Below, piece by piece: positions 26,251 through 35,087 of a stretch of DNA of 64,000 nt (position 1 is the first letter of the stretch; the number at the start of each line of letters is the position of its first letter). The position numbers and the translations under genes are program-made. A model generated the notes under the pieces. That model was not told where the DNA came from. It worked only from the letters and a program-made list of their open reading frames with translations, and ran no database searches. Origin of the DNA: an uncultured Prevotellaceae bacterium (GTDB lineage: Bacteria; Bacteroidota; Bacteroidia; Bacteroidales; Muribaculaceae); assembly GCA_900317325.1 (NCBI GenBank), contig ONGE01000016.1:1-64000 (forward strand). Direction: 5' to 3'.

Positions 26251-27447
26251 ATGCAACCGATTCAATTTATTGCATACTACTATTATAGTACAGCATATTA
26301 TATCTTGTTAGTGTTTTTGTGTTGGTTTACCACACTATACTACGTTGGTTCTAATGGCCAAAAGATATTACATACTGAAGGCTCTTTCTCGCAAGGCATG
26401 GCAGTGCTTCTGACTGTATTGATGATTTTTTTCATTGGCTTGAGAGAATTGGCCCGAGATTTTGGTGATACCATTGGTTATTCGATTCATTATAATAATA
26501 TCACAAGAATGACCCAGTATCAACCAGTCAGTTTGAAAACAGAGTGGCTTTGGGAGAACATGCAGATTTTTTGCCGAAATGTTTTGGGCATGAATGTCCA
26601 CGATTTTTTTGTATTCGTGGCGTTCTTTTATTTTGGAGGTATGCTGCTTGTCTCTTTCTTGTTGATGCGCAAGAATCTGTGGATAGCAATGTTGTTGTTC
26701 TTCTCGGCATTTAACACGTTTTCCTATGGAGTAAATGGTATTAGAAATGGTTTGGCTTGCAGTATAGTGCTTGTTGCAATTGCTGTTTTGGCTTCAACTG
26801 AATCACACCACACTATTAAGAAAGTGTTTTGTGTGATTCTGATGATTATAGCCGTGTGTATCCATAGATCATCTATGTTGCCATCTGTTGCTGCCTTGAC
26901 GGCTCTTTATTTTGTTAAAGATACAAAATGGGCTTTGAGATTCTGGTTTGCATCGATTATTATTTCACTAGTTGCAGGTCCGTTGGTCGAGTCGTTTTTC
27001 TCGGCTTTGGGTTTTGATGAACGAATGTCAAGGTATTCCGAGGGTAAAAATAATGAATACTATCAAAGTGCAGTGTCTTCAACTGGCTTCAGATGGGACT
27101 TCTTGTTGTATGGTGCATTTCCGGTATTGTTAACTTGGTATGTGTCCAGTTATCGCAAGTTTAAAGATCGTGCTTTTTCGGTTATCGCAAATACTTATTT
27201 GTTTTGCAGTGCATTTTGGATTATGGTAATTAGGGCATCATTCTCAAACCGTTTTGCTTATTTGTCTTGGTTTATTTATCCTTTGGTGTTTGCTTATCCG
27301 TTATTGCGCATGAATTTGTGGAAGGACCAGGACCGTAGGACGGCACTGATTCTGTTTGCTTATTCTGGCTTTACCTTTTTCATGTTCTTCATCTACTATT
27401 TCGGTACTACAGGATTTAGGGGATTTGACCAATACTGGTGGAGGTAG
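26251..27447 (+). CDS. EpsG/Wzy-like polysaccharide polymerase
   Basis: A 398-residue integral-membrane protein with about ten to twelve hydrophobic segments. The region FIGLRELARDFGDTIGYSIHY (about 66-86) is the EpsG-family pattern of a charged loop with R...D.Y. Proteins of this type join lipid-linked repeat units into polymer on the periplasmic side. It is the only polymerase candidate in the locus. The gene is AT-rich, common for wzy genes. No Wzx-type flippase is found beside it or elsewhere in the window. Confidence 0.8.
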   Translation: MQPIQFIAYYYYSTAYYILLVFLCWFTTLYYVGSNGQKILHTEGSFSQGMAVLLTVLMIFFIGLRELARDFGDTIGYSIHYNNITRMTQYQPVSLKTEWLWENMQIFCRNVLGMNVHDFFVFVAFFYFGGMLLVSFLLMRKNLWIAMLLFFSAFNTFSYGVNGIRNGLACSIVLVAIAVLASTESHHTIKKVFCVILMIIAVCIHRSSMLPSVAALTALYFVKDTKWALRFWFASIIISLVAGPLVESFFSALGFDERMSRYSEGKNNEYYQSAVSSTGFRWDFLLYGAFPVLLTWYVSSYRKFKDRAFSVIANTYLFCSAFWIMVIRASFSNRFAYLSWFIYPLVFAYPLLRMNLWKDQDRRTALILFAYSGFTFFMFFIYYFGTTGFRGFDQYWWR

Positions 27448-27499
27448 TCTGCTTATCAGGTATTCTCTAAATCTCTTTCAGGAACTGGAAGCATAGACA

Positions 27500-28504
27500 A
27501 TGACCCGCAACAGGATTGAATGGATCGACCTGGCAAAAGGCTTCTGCATCGCCTTGGTTGTCTTTACCCATGTGACAGGTTGGGTAGGGGTGGATTTCCC
27601 ATTTAGTGATCAAGCAGGTGCTTTCAGAATGCCGCTTTATTTTATTCTGTCGGGTTTGTTTTTCAAGCAGTATGAAGGATTCGTGGGTTTTTTGAAGAGG
27701 AAAACCAACAAATTGTTGATACCGTTCCTGTTCTTTTTTGCGATAACGGTAGTTCTGCCATACTGGTTCATGACTCCTGATCTGAAGCAAATGTATGCTT
27801 ATCCGTTGAAGTATTTGTATCGTGAGCGAGTCGTGATGCTTAATGAGCCGATATGGTTCTTGCTTTGCTTGTTCGAGGTGAATATCTTATTCTATCTGGT
27901 CCAAGGAGCTGCTGGTGCCATTTCGTCAAGCTACAAGACCTCGTTGGTCATTGTGTTCTCACTTGTTTTGGGTATAATAGGCCTGTTATTAGGCATTAAT
28001 CATATTGTTATCCCGTTCTATGTAGATACAGCTTTGTCAGTCTTGCCGTTTTTTGCCTTCGGTTGGTGGCTGTTCCGGCATACAGATTTCTTGAGTGCAC
28101 CTGTAAAATTCAAATTGGATTTCCCGATAGCCGTTATTTGCCTGTTGGTATTACTCTTTTTAGCTGTACCAGTGAAATGGTCATTGAACGAGATCTCACT
28201 TGATGCGGTCTGGTTCGTTTATTTGTGTGGCATCGCAGGCACAATGCTTGTACTGATAGCTTCTAAGGCCTTAAAACGATTGCCGGCTGTCTCCTATTGG
28301 GGACGATACTCAATCATGATATTGTGTGTTCATTACCCGGTTTTGATTGTGATGTCTAAGATTTTGAGCCGTTATGTTTCAGGAACGGTTTTGTTTGCAG
28401 CAGTGTTTATCATGACGATGTTGATATGCCATCTGCTGATACCGTTGATGAGACGTTTCTTGCCTCATGTTACTGCACAGAAAGATGTGATCAGGATTCA
28501 ATAA
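27500..28504 (+). CDS. Acyltransferase-3 family membrane protein
   Basis: A 334-residue membrane O-acyltransferase-like protein. It opens with RIEWIDLAKGFCIALVVFTH, the family's TM1 with its conserved His, followed by MPLYFILSGLFFKQYEGF (about 50). About ten hydrophobic segments are visible. It probably adds acetyl or another short acyl group to a glycan residue. The sequence is close to that of the acyltransferase at 56510 in motif layout (IDxxKxxCI, LPMYYFISGIFFK), suggesting common origin. It sits between the polymerase and the first of three tandem GT2 genes. Confidence 0.87.
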   Translation: MTRNRIEWIDLAKGFCIALVVFTHVTGWVGVDFPFSDQAGAFRMPLYFILSGLFFKQYEGFVGFLKRKTNKLLIPFLFFFAITVVLPYWFMTPDLKQMYAYPLKYLYRERVVMLNEPIWFLLCLFEVNILFYLVQGAAGAISSSYKTSLVIVFSLVLGIIGLLLGINHIVIPFYVDTALSVLPFFAFGWWLFRHTDFLSAPVKFKLDFPIAVICLLVLLFLAVPVKWSLNEISLDAVWFVYLCGIAGTMLVLIASKALKRLPAVSYWGRYSIMILCVHYPVLIVMSKILSRYVSGTVLFAAVFIMTMLICHLLIPLMRRFLPHVTAQKDVIRIQ

Positions 28505-28529
28505 GAAAAGTTCATTGCAGATAGGGCGA

Positions 28530-29630
28530 ATGAGTGAGATGAATGAACAGACATATTCTCCGCTGGTGAGTATTGTTGTGCCGATGTATAATCAGCGTCG
28601 ACATCTTGATGACTGTTTAAAGTCTATAACCTGTCAGACATACAAGAATATCGAGGTCATTGTGGTCAATGACGGCTCAACTGATGATAGCCCTTTGATG
28701 GCAAAGAAATGGGCCGCCAGAGATGATCGTGTCAAGGTCATAGATAAACCGAATGCCGGGGCTATTTTAGCACGGCTTGATGGCTATCGAATTGCAAAGG
28801 GTGACTTCATTGCATTTGTGGACAGTGATGACCTCCTGCCCAAAAATGCAATCGACATTCTGGCAAGGCACATTGTTGAGAAAAATGTGGATTTAGTCAT
28901 TGGTTCAATGACTAGGAAACTGGCCTTTATCAAGCAAACACATATCGATAAATCTTATACTTTCCCGATAAATCAAGTCGTCACTCAACCTGTGTTGTTC
29001 GATAAGTACTATTCGGGCTTTTTCAGGAAGGATATCTTCCCGATATCCATGTGTGCACGTTTGTATCGGAAAAGTGTGATTGACAAGGCAATTCAAGAGA
29101 CCACATTGTGTGACAAGGACGTGACGTTGATGGGAGAGGACCAGTTTTTTAATATGAAACTGTTTCCTTTCCTGACGTCTGTCTATCGCACCGATGAAAC
29201 GGTGTATATCTATCGTTATGGTGGTGGAACCAACCGTTTCAACCCTAATTTCACACAATTGTTCACTATGTCGGACAAAAGGCTCAACCAGTTGGATAGG
29301 TATAACTATTCTCCAGGGTATGGACCTTTGTTTGATGAGTATATCCTCTGTCTGTATTTCCACGCATCACGATTGATATCATGCAAAGTCGAGGACAAGC
29401 AAGGCGTTATCGACTTTTTCAAGCATGAATTTGATAACCGTGAACTCATGCCTCGTCTTGAGGCCTATTATACCGAGAATCCGACATCAGCTCATGAGGT
29501 CAATCTCTTGCTCAAGCATGATTACGAGGGCATGTATCAATATGCTTGCGATTTGGTGCAGCAGCGCAAAGGCTCATTGAAACAGAGAGTAAGGAGTATG
29601 GTAATCAGCTTGCTCAAGAAGTTCTCTTAA
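28530..29630 (+). CDS. Family 2 glycosyltransferase, tandem paralogue 1 of 3
   Basis: A 366-residue GT2 protein with LVSIVVPMYNQRRHLDDCL, VNDGSTDDSP and FVDSDD motifs, and MGEDQFFNMKLFPFL (about 210) in the catalytic-base region. A conserved IYRYGGGTNRFN segment follows. The start is ATG 28530 (or 28539); a TTG five codons earlier is less likely. It shares the whole architecture, including the C-terminal GMYQYACDL stretch, with the next two genes, so the three arose by tandem duplication. Each may add a different sugar. Confidence 0.87.
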   Translation: MSEMNEQTYSPLVSIVVPMYNQRRHLDDCLKSITCQTYKNIEVIVVNDGSTDDSPLMAKKWAARDDRVKVIDKPNAGAILARLDGYRIAKGDFIAFVDSDDLLPKNAIDILARHIVEKNVDLVIGSMTRKLAFIKQTHIDKSYTFPINQVVTQPVLFDKYYSGFFRKDIFPISMCARLYRKSVIDKAIQETTLCDKDVTLMGEDQFFNMKLFPFLTSVYRTDETVYIYRYGGGTNRFNPNFTQLFTMSDKRLNQLDRYNYSPGYGPLFDEYILCLYFHASRLISCKVEDKQGVIDFFKHEFDNRELMPRLEAYYTENPTSAHEVNLLLKHDYEGMYQYACDLVQQRKGSLKQRVRSMVISLLKKFS

Positions 29631-29645
29631 AAAGCTCGAAGTAAG

Positions 29646-30749
29646 ATGATGATTTGTGATTCTCAACCACTTGTCAGCATCATAGTCTCCCTATATAACC
29701 AAGAAAAATATTTAGGAGCCTGTTTGCGTTCTGTGTGTCGTCAAACATATAAAAATTTAGAGATAATTATTGTAAATGATGGATCTACTGATCGTAGTTT
29801 ACAAATTGCAAATGATTTGGCTTCTCGAGACCAACGAGTTAGAATAGTTAACAAGCATAATGAAGGGTTGTCTTATGCTCGTAGGGATGGTTTGCTTGCA
29901 GCAACAGGTGATTTCGTGTCATTCCTAGATAGTGATGATCTGATGACGCATCGTTCCATTGAACTTATGATGAATGCCGTAAAGAACAATGGGGTTGATC
30001 TCGTTATTGGTATGTATGACAATCTTGTAGGTTGTATTACTACGCACCACAAGGCTGATAAGTGTTGCTTATTCCCATGTGGAAGGGTGGTTTCTCAACC
30101 AGAACTGTTTGACAAATATTACGTGAATTTTTTTAGTTCAACTAGGTTGTTTCCGATTAATGCGTGGGGGAAATTGTACCGTAAGGGTGTTCTAGATAAA
30201 GCTAGTCGTGAAACAGAACTGTTTTCACCGAATATTCCTTTCATGGGAGAGGATCTTTATTTCAATATGAAGGTGTTTCCGTATTTGGACTCGGCATATC
30301 GTATTGATGCTTCAGTTTATAAATATCGTTATGGAGGTGGCACTTTCGGTTTTAACACAAAATTTCCACAAATATTCTTTCTATTTGACAAGCGTTTGGA
30401 GTTGTTAGATAAATATAATTATACACAAGGTTATGATACTTTGTTTGAACAGTATATAGCTTTTTTGTATCACCATGCTTCTCAGTTGATTTATTTTAAG
30501 AAATCTAATAAGCAAGATGTTATCTCATTTTTGAGGCAAGAGTGTGAGAATCGTAATATTTTACACAGAATAAAGGAGCTCTTTGCCCAAAAAGATAGTT
30601 TGTCAGAGGGGGATAGGTTGCTTTTGAACATGGACTATGAGGGTATGTATAATTATTGCGAAGCTTTGGGTAAAACAATATTTGGCTCATTAAAGTTTAA
30701 AGTGATCGGTCTTTTGGTTAAGGCTTTCTCATATTCTTATTTGTGTTAA
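29646..30749 (+). CDS. Family 2 glycosyltransferase, tandem paralogue 2 of 3
   Basis: A 367-residue GT2 with SLYNQEKYLGACLRSV, VNDGSTDRSL and FLDSDDL motifs, and the shared MGEDLYFNMKVFPYL and YRYGGGTFGFN signatures. The first 87 coding bases from 29664 are about 88% identical to the equivalent part of the next gene (30794-30880), much more than later parts. This suggests recent duplication or gene conversion of the donor-binding end. The gene is markedly AT-rich relative to the housekeeping flank. Sugar and linkage unknown. Confidence 0.87.
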   Translation: MMICDSQPLVSIIVSLYNQEKYLGACLRSVCRQTYKNLEIIIVNDGSTDRSLQIANDLASRDQRVRIVNKHNEGLSYARRDGLLAATGDFVSFLDSDDLMTHRSIELMMNAVKNNGVDLVIGMYDNLVGCITTHHKADKCCLFPCGRVVSQPELFDKYYVNFFSSTRLFPINAWGKLYRKGVLDKASRETELFSPNIPFMGEDLYFNMKVFPYLDSAYRIDASVYKYRYGGGTFGFNTKFPQIFFLFDKRLELLDKYNYTQGYDTLFEQYIAFLYHHASQLIYFKKSNKQDVISFLRQECENRNILHRIKELFAQKDSLSEGDRLLLNMDYEGMYNYCEALGKTIFGSLKFKVIGLLVKAFSYSYLC

Positions 30750-30769
30750 TAGGTTGAAATTAATAAAAC

Positions 30770-31867
30770 ATGTTTCTTATGGAATCGTCATTTCAACCAC
30801 TTGTCAGCATCATAGTTCCCCTATATAACCAGGAAAAGTATATAGGGGCCTGTCTGCGTTCTGTGTGTCGCCAGACATACAAGAATCTTGAAATTATTGT
30901 CATCAATGATGGCTCAACTGATTCTAGTCCGAAAATGGCACACAATTGGGCTGCAAAGGATGAACGCATTAGTGTAATAGATAAACAGAATCAAGGTGTT
31001 AGTCTAGCTCGTCGTGATGGCCTGCTCGCTGCAAAAGGTGATTATGTCACTTTTTTAGATAGTGATGATACTTTGAAAAGGGGTTCTATTGAAATAATGG
31101 TTGAATGTGCCCAAAGTACTGGTGTTGATTTGGTTCAGTGTTCATATGATAAACACATTAGCTTCATTAAGCGACGAAAAGCTGATAGGAATTACATGTT
31201 TCCATACAATCAAAAGATTTCGCAACCTGAATTGTTTGAAAGGTATTACGTTGGTTTCTTTAGCAATAAGGTGTTCCCGATTTTAATGTGGGGGAAACTA
31301 TATCGAAAGAGCGTTCTTGATAAAGCTTTTCAGAATACTGAATTGTTTTCCTCAGAAGTGAATTTAATGGGAGAGGATCTTTATTTTAACATGAAGCTTT
31401 TTCCATATTTGGATTCCATGTATCGCATTGATGAATCTGTCTATAATTATCGTTATGGCGGTGGTACTTATGGCTTTAACAAGAATTTTCCACAATTGTT
31501 CATCCTGTCAGACAAACGTTTACATTTGTTAGATGAGCATAGTTATACTGAAGGCTACAAGCCATTATATGAAGAGTATGTAGCCTGTTTGTATTACCAT
31601 GCGTCTCAGATGATTCACTATAAAAAAACCAGAAAAGAAGATGTTATTGGTTTTCTCAGAAATGAGATAAAGAATCGTGAACTAATGCCCAGATTAGTTG
31701 ATTTTTACTCTCAGAATGGAGGTCAAAGTGAAGCCGTTAGATTATTGTGCAGTGGAGATTATGAGGCGATGTTTGATTATGCTAAAAAAGATGCTGAGCG
31801 CATGTTCTGCTCTTATAAATACAGGCTTTTTGAATTCATTGTCAAGTTGTTCACAAGACTCTCTTAA
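30770..31867 (+). CDS. Family 2 glycosyltransferase, tandem paralogue 3 of 3
   Basis: A 365-residue GT2 with PLYNQEKYIGACLRSV, INDGSTDSSP and FLDSDDT motifs, MGEDLYFNMKLFPYL and YRYGGGTYGFN. Start 30770 or the ATG three codons on. It ends KLFTRLS. It is closer to paralogue 2 than to paralogue 1 at the N-terminus but resembles paralogue 1 in the RNRELMPRL region. This mosaic similarity fits recombination among the three copies. AT-rich. A 69-base gap follows before the GT4 pair. Confidence 0.87.
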   Translation: MFLMESSFQPLVSIIVPLYNQEKYIGACLRSVCRQTYKNLEIIVINDGSTDSSPKMAHNWAAKDERISVIDKQNQGVSLARRDGLLAAKGDYVTFLDSDDTLKRGSIEIMVECAQSTGVDLVQCSYDKHISFIKRRKADRNYMFPYNQKISQPELFERYYVGFFSNKVFPILMWGKLYRKSVLDKAFQNTELFSSEVNLMGEDLYFNMKLFPYLDSMYRIDESVYNYRYGGGTYGFNKNFPQLFILSDKRLHLLDEHSYTEGYKPLYEEYVACLYYHASQMIHYKKTRKEDVIGFLRNEIKNRELMPRLVDFYSQNGGQSEAVRLLCSGDYEAMFDYAKKDAERMFCSYKYRLFEFIVKLFTRLS

Positions 31868-31936
31868 TGGGCGTCTGTCATGTTGATCTTATATGTTTAG
31901 TTACCCATTGTTTTGAATGTCTGATTCTTATAGCCT

Positions 31937-33022
31937 ATGAAGATTCTTCATGTGATTACAACATTGGATACTGGAGGCGCAGAACGATTAATGGTAGATC
32001 TTTTGCCCTTGCTCAATGCAAAAGGAGATCAAGCAGAACTTCTCCTATTTAATGGTTTTAGAACTCCATTAAGAACGGAGTTAGAGCAGCGAGGAGTGCT
32101 TGTCCATGAATTGTTCAATGAGGAGTTCAATTATAAGGGATCTGGTGTCTATAATCCAATGAATATTAAAAGACTATCCAGTTATTTCAATGATTATGAC
32201 ATTATTCATACCCATAATACTGCTTGTCAGTTTTATGTCCCATTAGCAAGGGCACTTTTCGGAAAAAAAGTAATCTTGGTAACGACAGAACACAGCTCCA
32301 ATAACAGGCGTCGTGACATGCGGTGGTTCAAGCCTATTGACCGGTGGATGTACAACCAATATGAGGCTGTTGTCTGTATCTCAGAGAAAGCTCAAACTTC
32401 TTTGGAGAATTACATCGGAAAGAGGGAAAAAGTGTTGACCATTAATAATGGAGTGGATGTCAAGCGTTTTTTGCATCCAATCAAGAATGTATTAGCACAA
32501 GAGGGTTTTATCATCACAATGGTGGCTGGACTGAGGGCTGAAAAAGACCATGAGACAGTTTTCCGTGCTTTAACACATATGCCAACTAATTATCGTCTTA
32601 AGTTGGTCGGTATAGGAGTGCGAGAGGCTGAGCTTAAAGCGCTAACGCAAGAAATGGGTATTCAGGACAGAGTTGTGTTTATGGGTTTGAGGTCAGACGT
32701 ACCTGACATTCTGGAACAAAGCGATGTCGTGGTTTTATCTTCTCATTGGGAGGGATTAAGCTTGTCGAGTGTCGAAGGTATGGCGTCTGGACGTCCGTTT
32801 ATTGCTAGTGATGTTGATGGACTGCGTGAAGTCGTCGGTGGTGCTGGTGTGCTGTTCCCCCATGGTGATGACAAATCGTTGGCCGAGTCTATTCAGCGAC
32901 TGTGTGAGAACCCGGCCTATTATCGTGAAGTGGCAGAGGCTTGCCAGAAACGTGCACAGCAGTACGATATCAGTTTAATGGCTGACTCTTATCACAAGTT
33001 GTATCAGACGTTATTGCAGTAA
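31937..33022 (+). CDS. GT4-type glycosyltransferase, tandem paralogue 1 of 2
   Basis: A 361-residue GT-B retaining glycosyltransferase. The N-terminus ILHVITTLDTGGAERLMVDL is the standard acceptor-domain opening. The C-terminal domain has GLRAEKDHETVFRAL, SHWEGLSLSSVEGMASGRP (E-x7-E donor motif, about 270-290) and the family helix at the end. The next gene is clearly homologous along its length (for example THNTACQF, TTEHSSNNRRRD and the RWMYN region are shared). It probably adds a hexose or amino sugar to the lipid-linked intermediate in the cytoplasm. Confidence 0.89.
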   Translation: MKILHVITTLDTGGAERLMVDLLPLLNAKGDQAELLLFNGFRTPLRTELEQRGVLVHELFNEEFNYKGSGVYNPMNIKRLSSYFNDYDIIHTHNTACQFYVPLARALFGKKVILVTTEHSSNNRRRDMRWFKPIDRWMYNQYEAVVCISEKAQTSLENYIGKREKVLTINNGVDVKRFLHPIKNVLAQEGFIITMVAGLRAEKDHETVFRALTHMPTNYRLKLVGIGVREAELKALTQEMGIQDRVVFMGLRSDVPDILEQSDVVVLSSHWEGLSLSSVEGMASGRPFIASDVDGLREVVGGAGVLFPHGDDKSLAESIQRLCENPAYYREVAEACQKRAQQYDISLMADSYHKLYQTLLQ

Positions 33023-33047
33023 GTTATTCTTTGTCGAGTCTAGTACC

Positions 33048-34127
33048 ATGAGAATCCTCCATGTGATAACATCACTTTATATCGGCGGCGCTGAACACTT
33101 GCTGGTTGATATGCTGCCGAGATTGAGTGATGGCGGCAATAACCAAATAGAGTTGCTGCTGCTCAATGGCGTGGAGACCCAGTTCAAGAAAAAACTGGAA
33201 CAAAGCGATGTCAAGATACATAGTTTGTCAATGACGAATGATGTTTACAATCCTAAGAAACTGTTAGGCGTACGTCGTTTCTTGTCTCAGAACAGCTATG
33301 ACATCATACACACTCACAATACGGCATGCCAATTTTTTGTGCCTCTCGCCAGGGTTTTGCCCCCTCGAGCCGGAAAACTGGTGACGACAGAGCATAGCTC
33401 TAACAATCGGCGACGAGACAAGAGATGGCTTCGACCTGTAGACCGATGGATGTATAACCGTTACGACGCTATAATCTGCATCTCTGACCCGGCCCGCAAT
33501 TCCCTTGAAGGCTACATTGGCAAACAAGCCAACTTGGTAACAATTTACAACGGGGTTGACGTTGATAGCTTCTTGCGCCCGATAAAAGATATTGCAGGCC
33601 AAGAGCGTTTTGTCATTACCATGGTTGCAGGTTCAAGGCCCGAAAAGGATCATGAGACCTTGTTGCGTGCAATGACTCATTTGCCTGACAATTATCGTCT
33701 GCAATTAGTGGGTGCCGGTCCGAGGGATAAGGAACTGAAAGAGTATACTAGTGGTCTGGGCTTGAACGATCGTGTGGCGTTTTTAGGTGTGAGGTCAGAT
33801 GTCCCTGATGTGTTGGAGCAGAGCGATATCGCGGTTCTTTCATCTCATTGGGAAGGATTCGGACTGTCGGCTGTCGAAGGCATGGCCTCAGGACGTCCTT
33901 TCGTGGCGAGCGATGTCAATGGTTTGAATGAGGTCGTTGGCGGTGCTGGAGTGCTCTTCCCGCATGGTGACGACAAAGCGCTGGCCGAGAAGATACAGTG
34001 GTTGTGCGAACATCCCGATGAATATCGTGAGGTGGCTTCTCGCTGCCAGGAAAAGGCGCGGAAGTACGATATCTCGGTGACCATTGACAAGTATCTTAAA
34101 CTTTATAATGAATTGTATGGGGCTTAA
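33048..34127 (+). CDS. GT4-type glycosyltransferase, tandem paralogue 2 of 2
   Basis: A 359-residue GT-B enzyme: ILHVITSLYIGGAEHLLVDM at the start, VTIYNGVDVDSFLRPIKDI in the linker, and SHWEGFGLSAVEGMASGRP as the E-x7-E donor motif. Over the last 170 residues it is nearly collinear with the previous gene, whereas the region around residues 45-75 diverges and is shorter. That part usually contacts the acceptor, so the two may use the same donor on different acceptors. A 25-base gap separates them. Confidence 0.89.
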   Translation: MRILHVITSLYIGGAEHLLVDMLPRLSDGGNNQIELLLLNGVETQFKKKLEQSDVKIHSLSMTNDVYNPKKLLGVRRFLSQNSYDIIHTHNTACQFFVPLARVLPPRAGKLVTTEHSSNNRRRDKRWLRPVDRWMYNRYDAIICISDPARNSLEGYIGKQANLVTIYNGVDVDSFLRPIKDIAGQERFVITMVAGSRPEKDHETLLRAMTHLPDNYRLQLVGAGPRDKELKEYTSGLGLNDRVAFLGVRSDVPDVLEQSDIAVLSSHWEGFGLSAVEGMASGRPFVASDVNGLNEVVGGAGVLFPHGDDKALAEKIQWLCEHPDEYREVASRCQEKARKYDISVTIDKYLKLYNELYGA

Positions 34128-34166
34128 CTGTATGTTAGCTCCCGATAATAAATATTTTTTGGCTTA

Positions 34167-35087
34167 ATGGCAACATTAACAGTATTTACACCGGCTTATA
34201 ACCGGGCTCATACCATCGGACGGACTTATCAGAGTCTGTGCCGACAAACATGTAAAGATTTTGAGTGGCTCGTCATTGATGACGGCTCGTCAGACAATAC
34301 CCGTGAATTGGTTGAAGGCTGGATTGCTGAGGGAAAAATCCCCATTCGTTACATCTATCAGCAGAACCAGGGAATGCACGGTGCCCATAATACCGCTTAC
34401 CGAAATATCACAACCCCGCTGAACACCTGTATTGACAGTGATGATTTCATGCCCGATGATGCCGTGGAGAAGATTCTGGCATGTTGGCAGGAAAAAGGAA
34501 ACGACAAGCTGGCAGGACTTGTGGGCCTTGATGTGACCGAAGACGGAAAAATTATTGGCGCAGCCTTTCCCGAGGGATTGAAGACGACAACCCTGCAAGC
34601 CTATTATGATGCGGGCGGCAGTGGCGACAAGAAGCTGGTTTACCGCACCGATGTCATCAAGCGTTATCCCGAGTACCCCTTGTTTGAGGGCGAGCGCTAT
34701 GTAGGCTTGGGCTATAAATACTTGCTTATTGACCAAGACTATGAGCTGATTACACTCAACGAGCCCCTGGTTATTGTTGAATACCAGCAAGACGGCTCCA
34801 GTTTCAATATGTTCAAACAGTATTGGAACAATCCCAAGGGCATGGCTTTTTATCGTAAGACAGAAATGGTTCTTGCCCATGGCTTGAAGCGAAAACTGAT
34901 GGTTTGTACCCACTATGTGTCGAGTAGCATCATCAGTGGAAATTGGAAGTTCATCCAAGAGAGTCCTAAGAAATTATTGACATTATTGTGCATCCCAAGC
35001 GGATTGGCACTTTACTTGCTGGTCAGGCATAAAGTAAAACACAACTCATTGATGAAGTTTAACAAACGAGTAAAAGCGAATTCTTAA
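34167..35087 (+). CDS. Family 2 glycosyltransferase
   Basis: A 306-residue GT-A enzyme. LTVFTPAYNRAHTIGRTYQS, VIDDGSSDNT (about 37) and the metal motif CIDSDDF (about 90) are present. A variant QGMHGAHNTA replaces the more usual G-x-S-x-A-R-N segment; this form is common in Bacteroidetes capsule GT2s. The C-terminus carries a hydrophobic stretch LLTLLCIPSGLALYLLV, perhaps a membrane anchor. The stop overlaps the next ATG by one base (TAATG), indicating coupled translation. Confidence 0.88.
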   Translation: MATLTVFTPAYNRAHTIGRTYQSLCRQTCKDFEWLVIDDGSSDNTRELVEGWIAEGKIPIRYIYQQNQGMHGAHNTAYRNITTPLNTCIDSDDFMPDDAVEKILACWQEKGNDKLAGLVGLDVTEDGKIIGAAFPEGLKTTTLQAYYDAGGSGDKKLVYRTDVIKRYPEYPLFEGERYVGLGYKYLLIDQDYELITLNEPLVIVEYQQDGSSFNMFKQYWNNPKGMAFYRKTEMVLAHGLKRKLMVCTHYVSSSIISGNWKFIQESPKKLLTLLCIPSGLALYLLVRHKVKHNSLMKFNKRVKANS

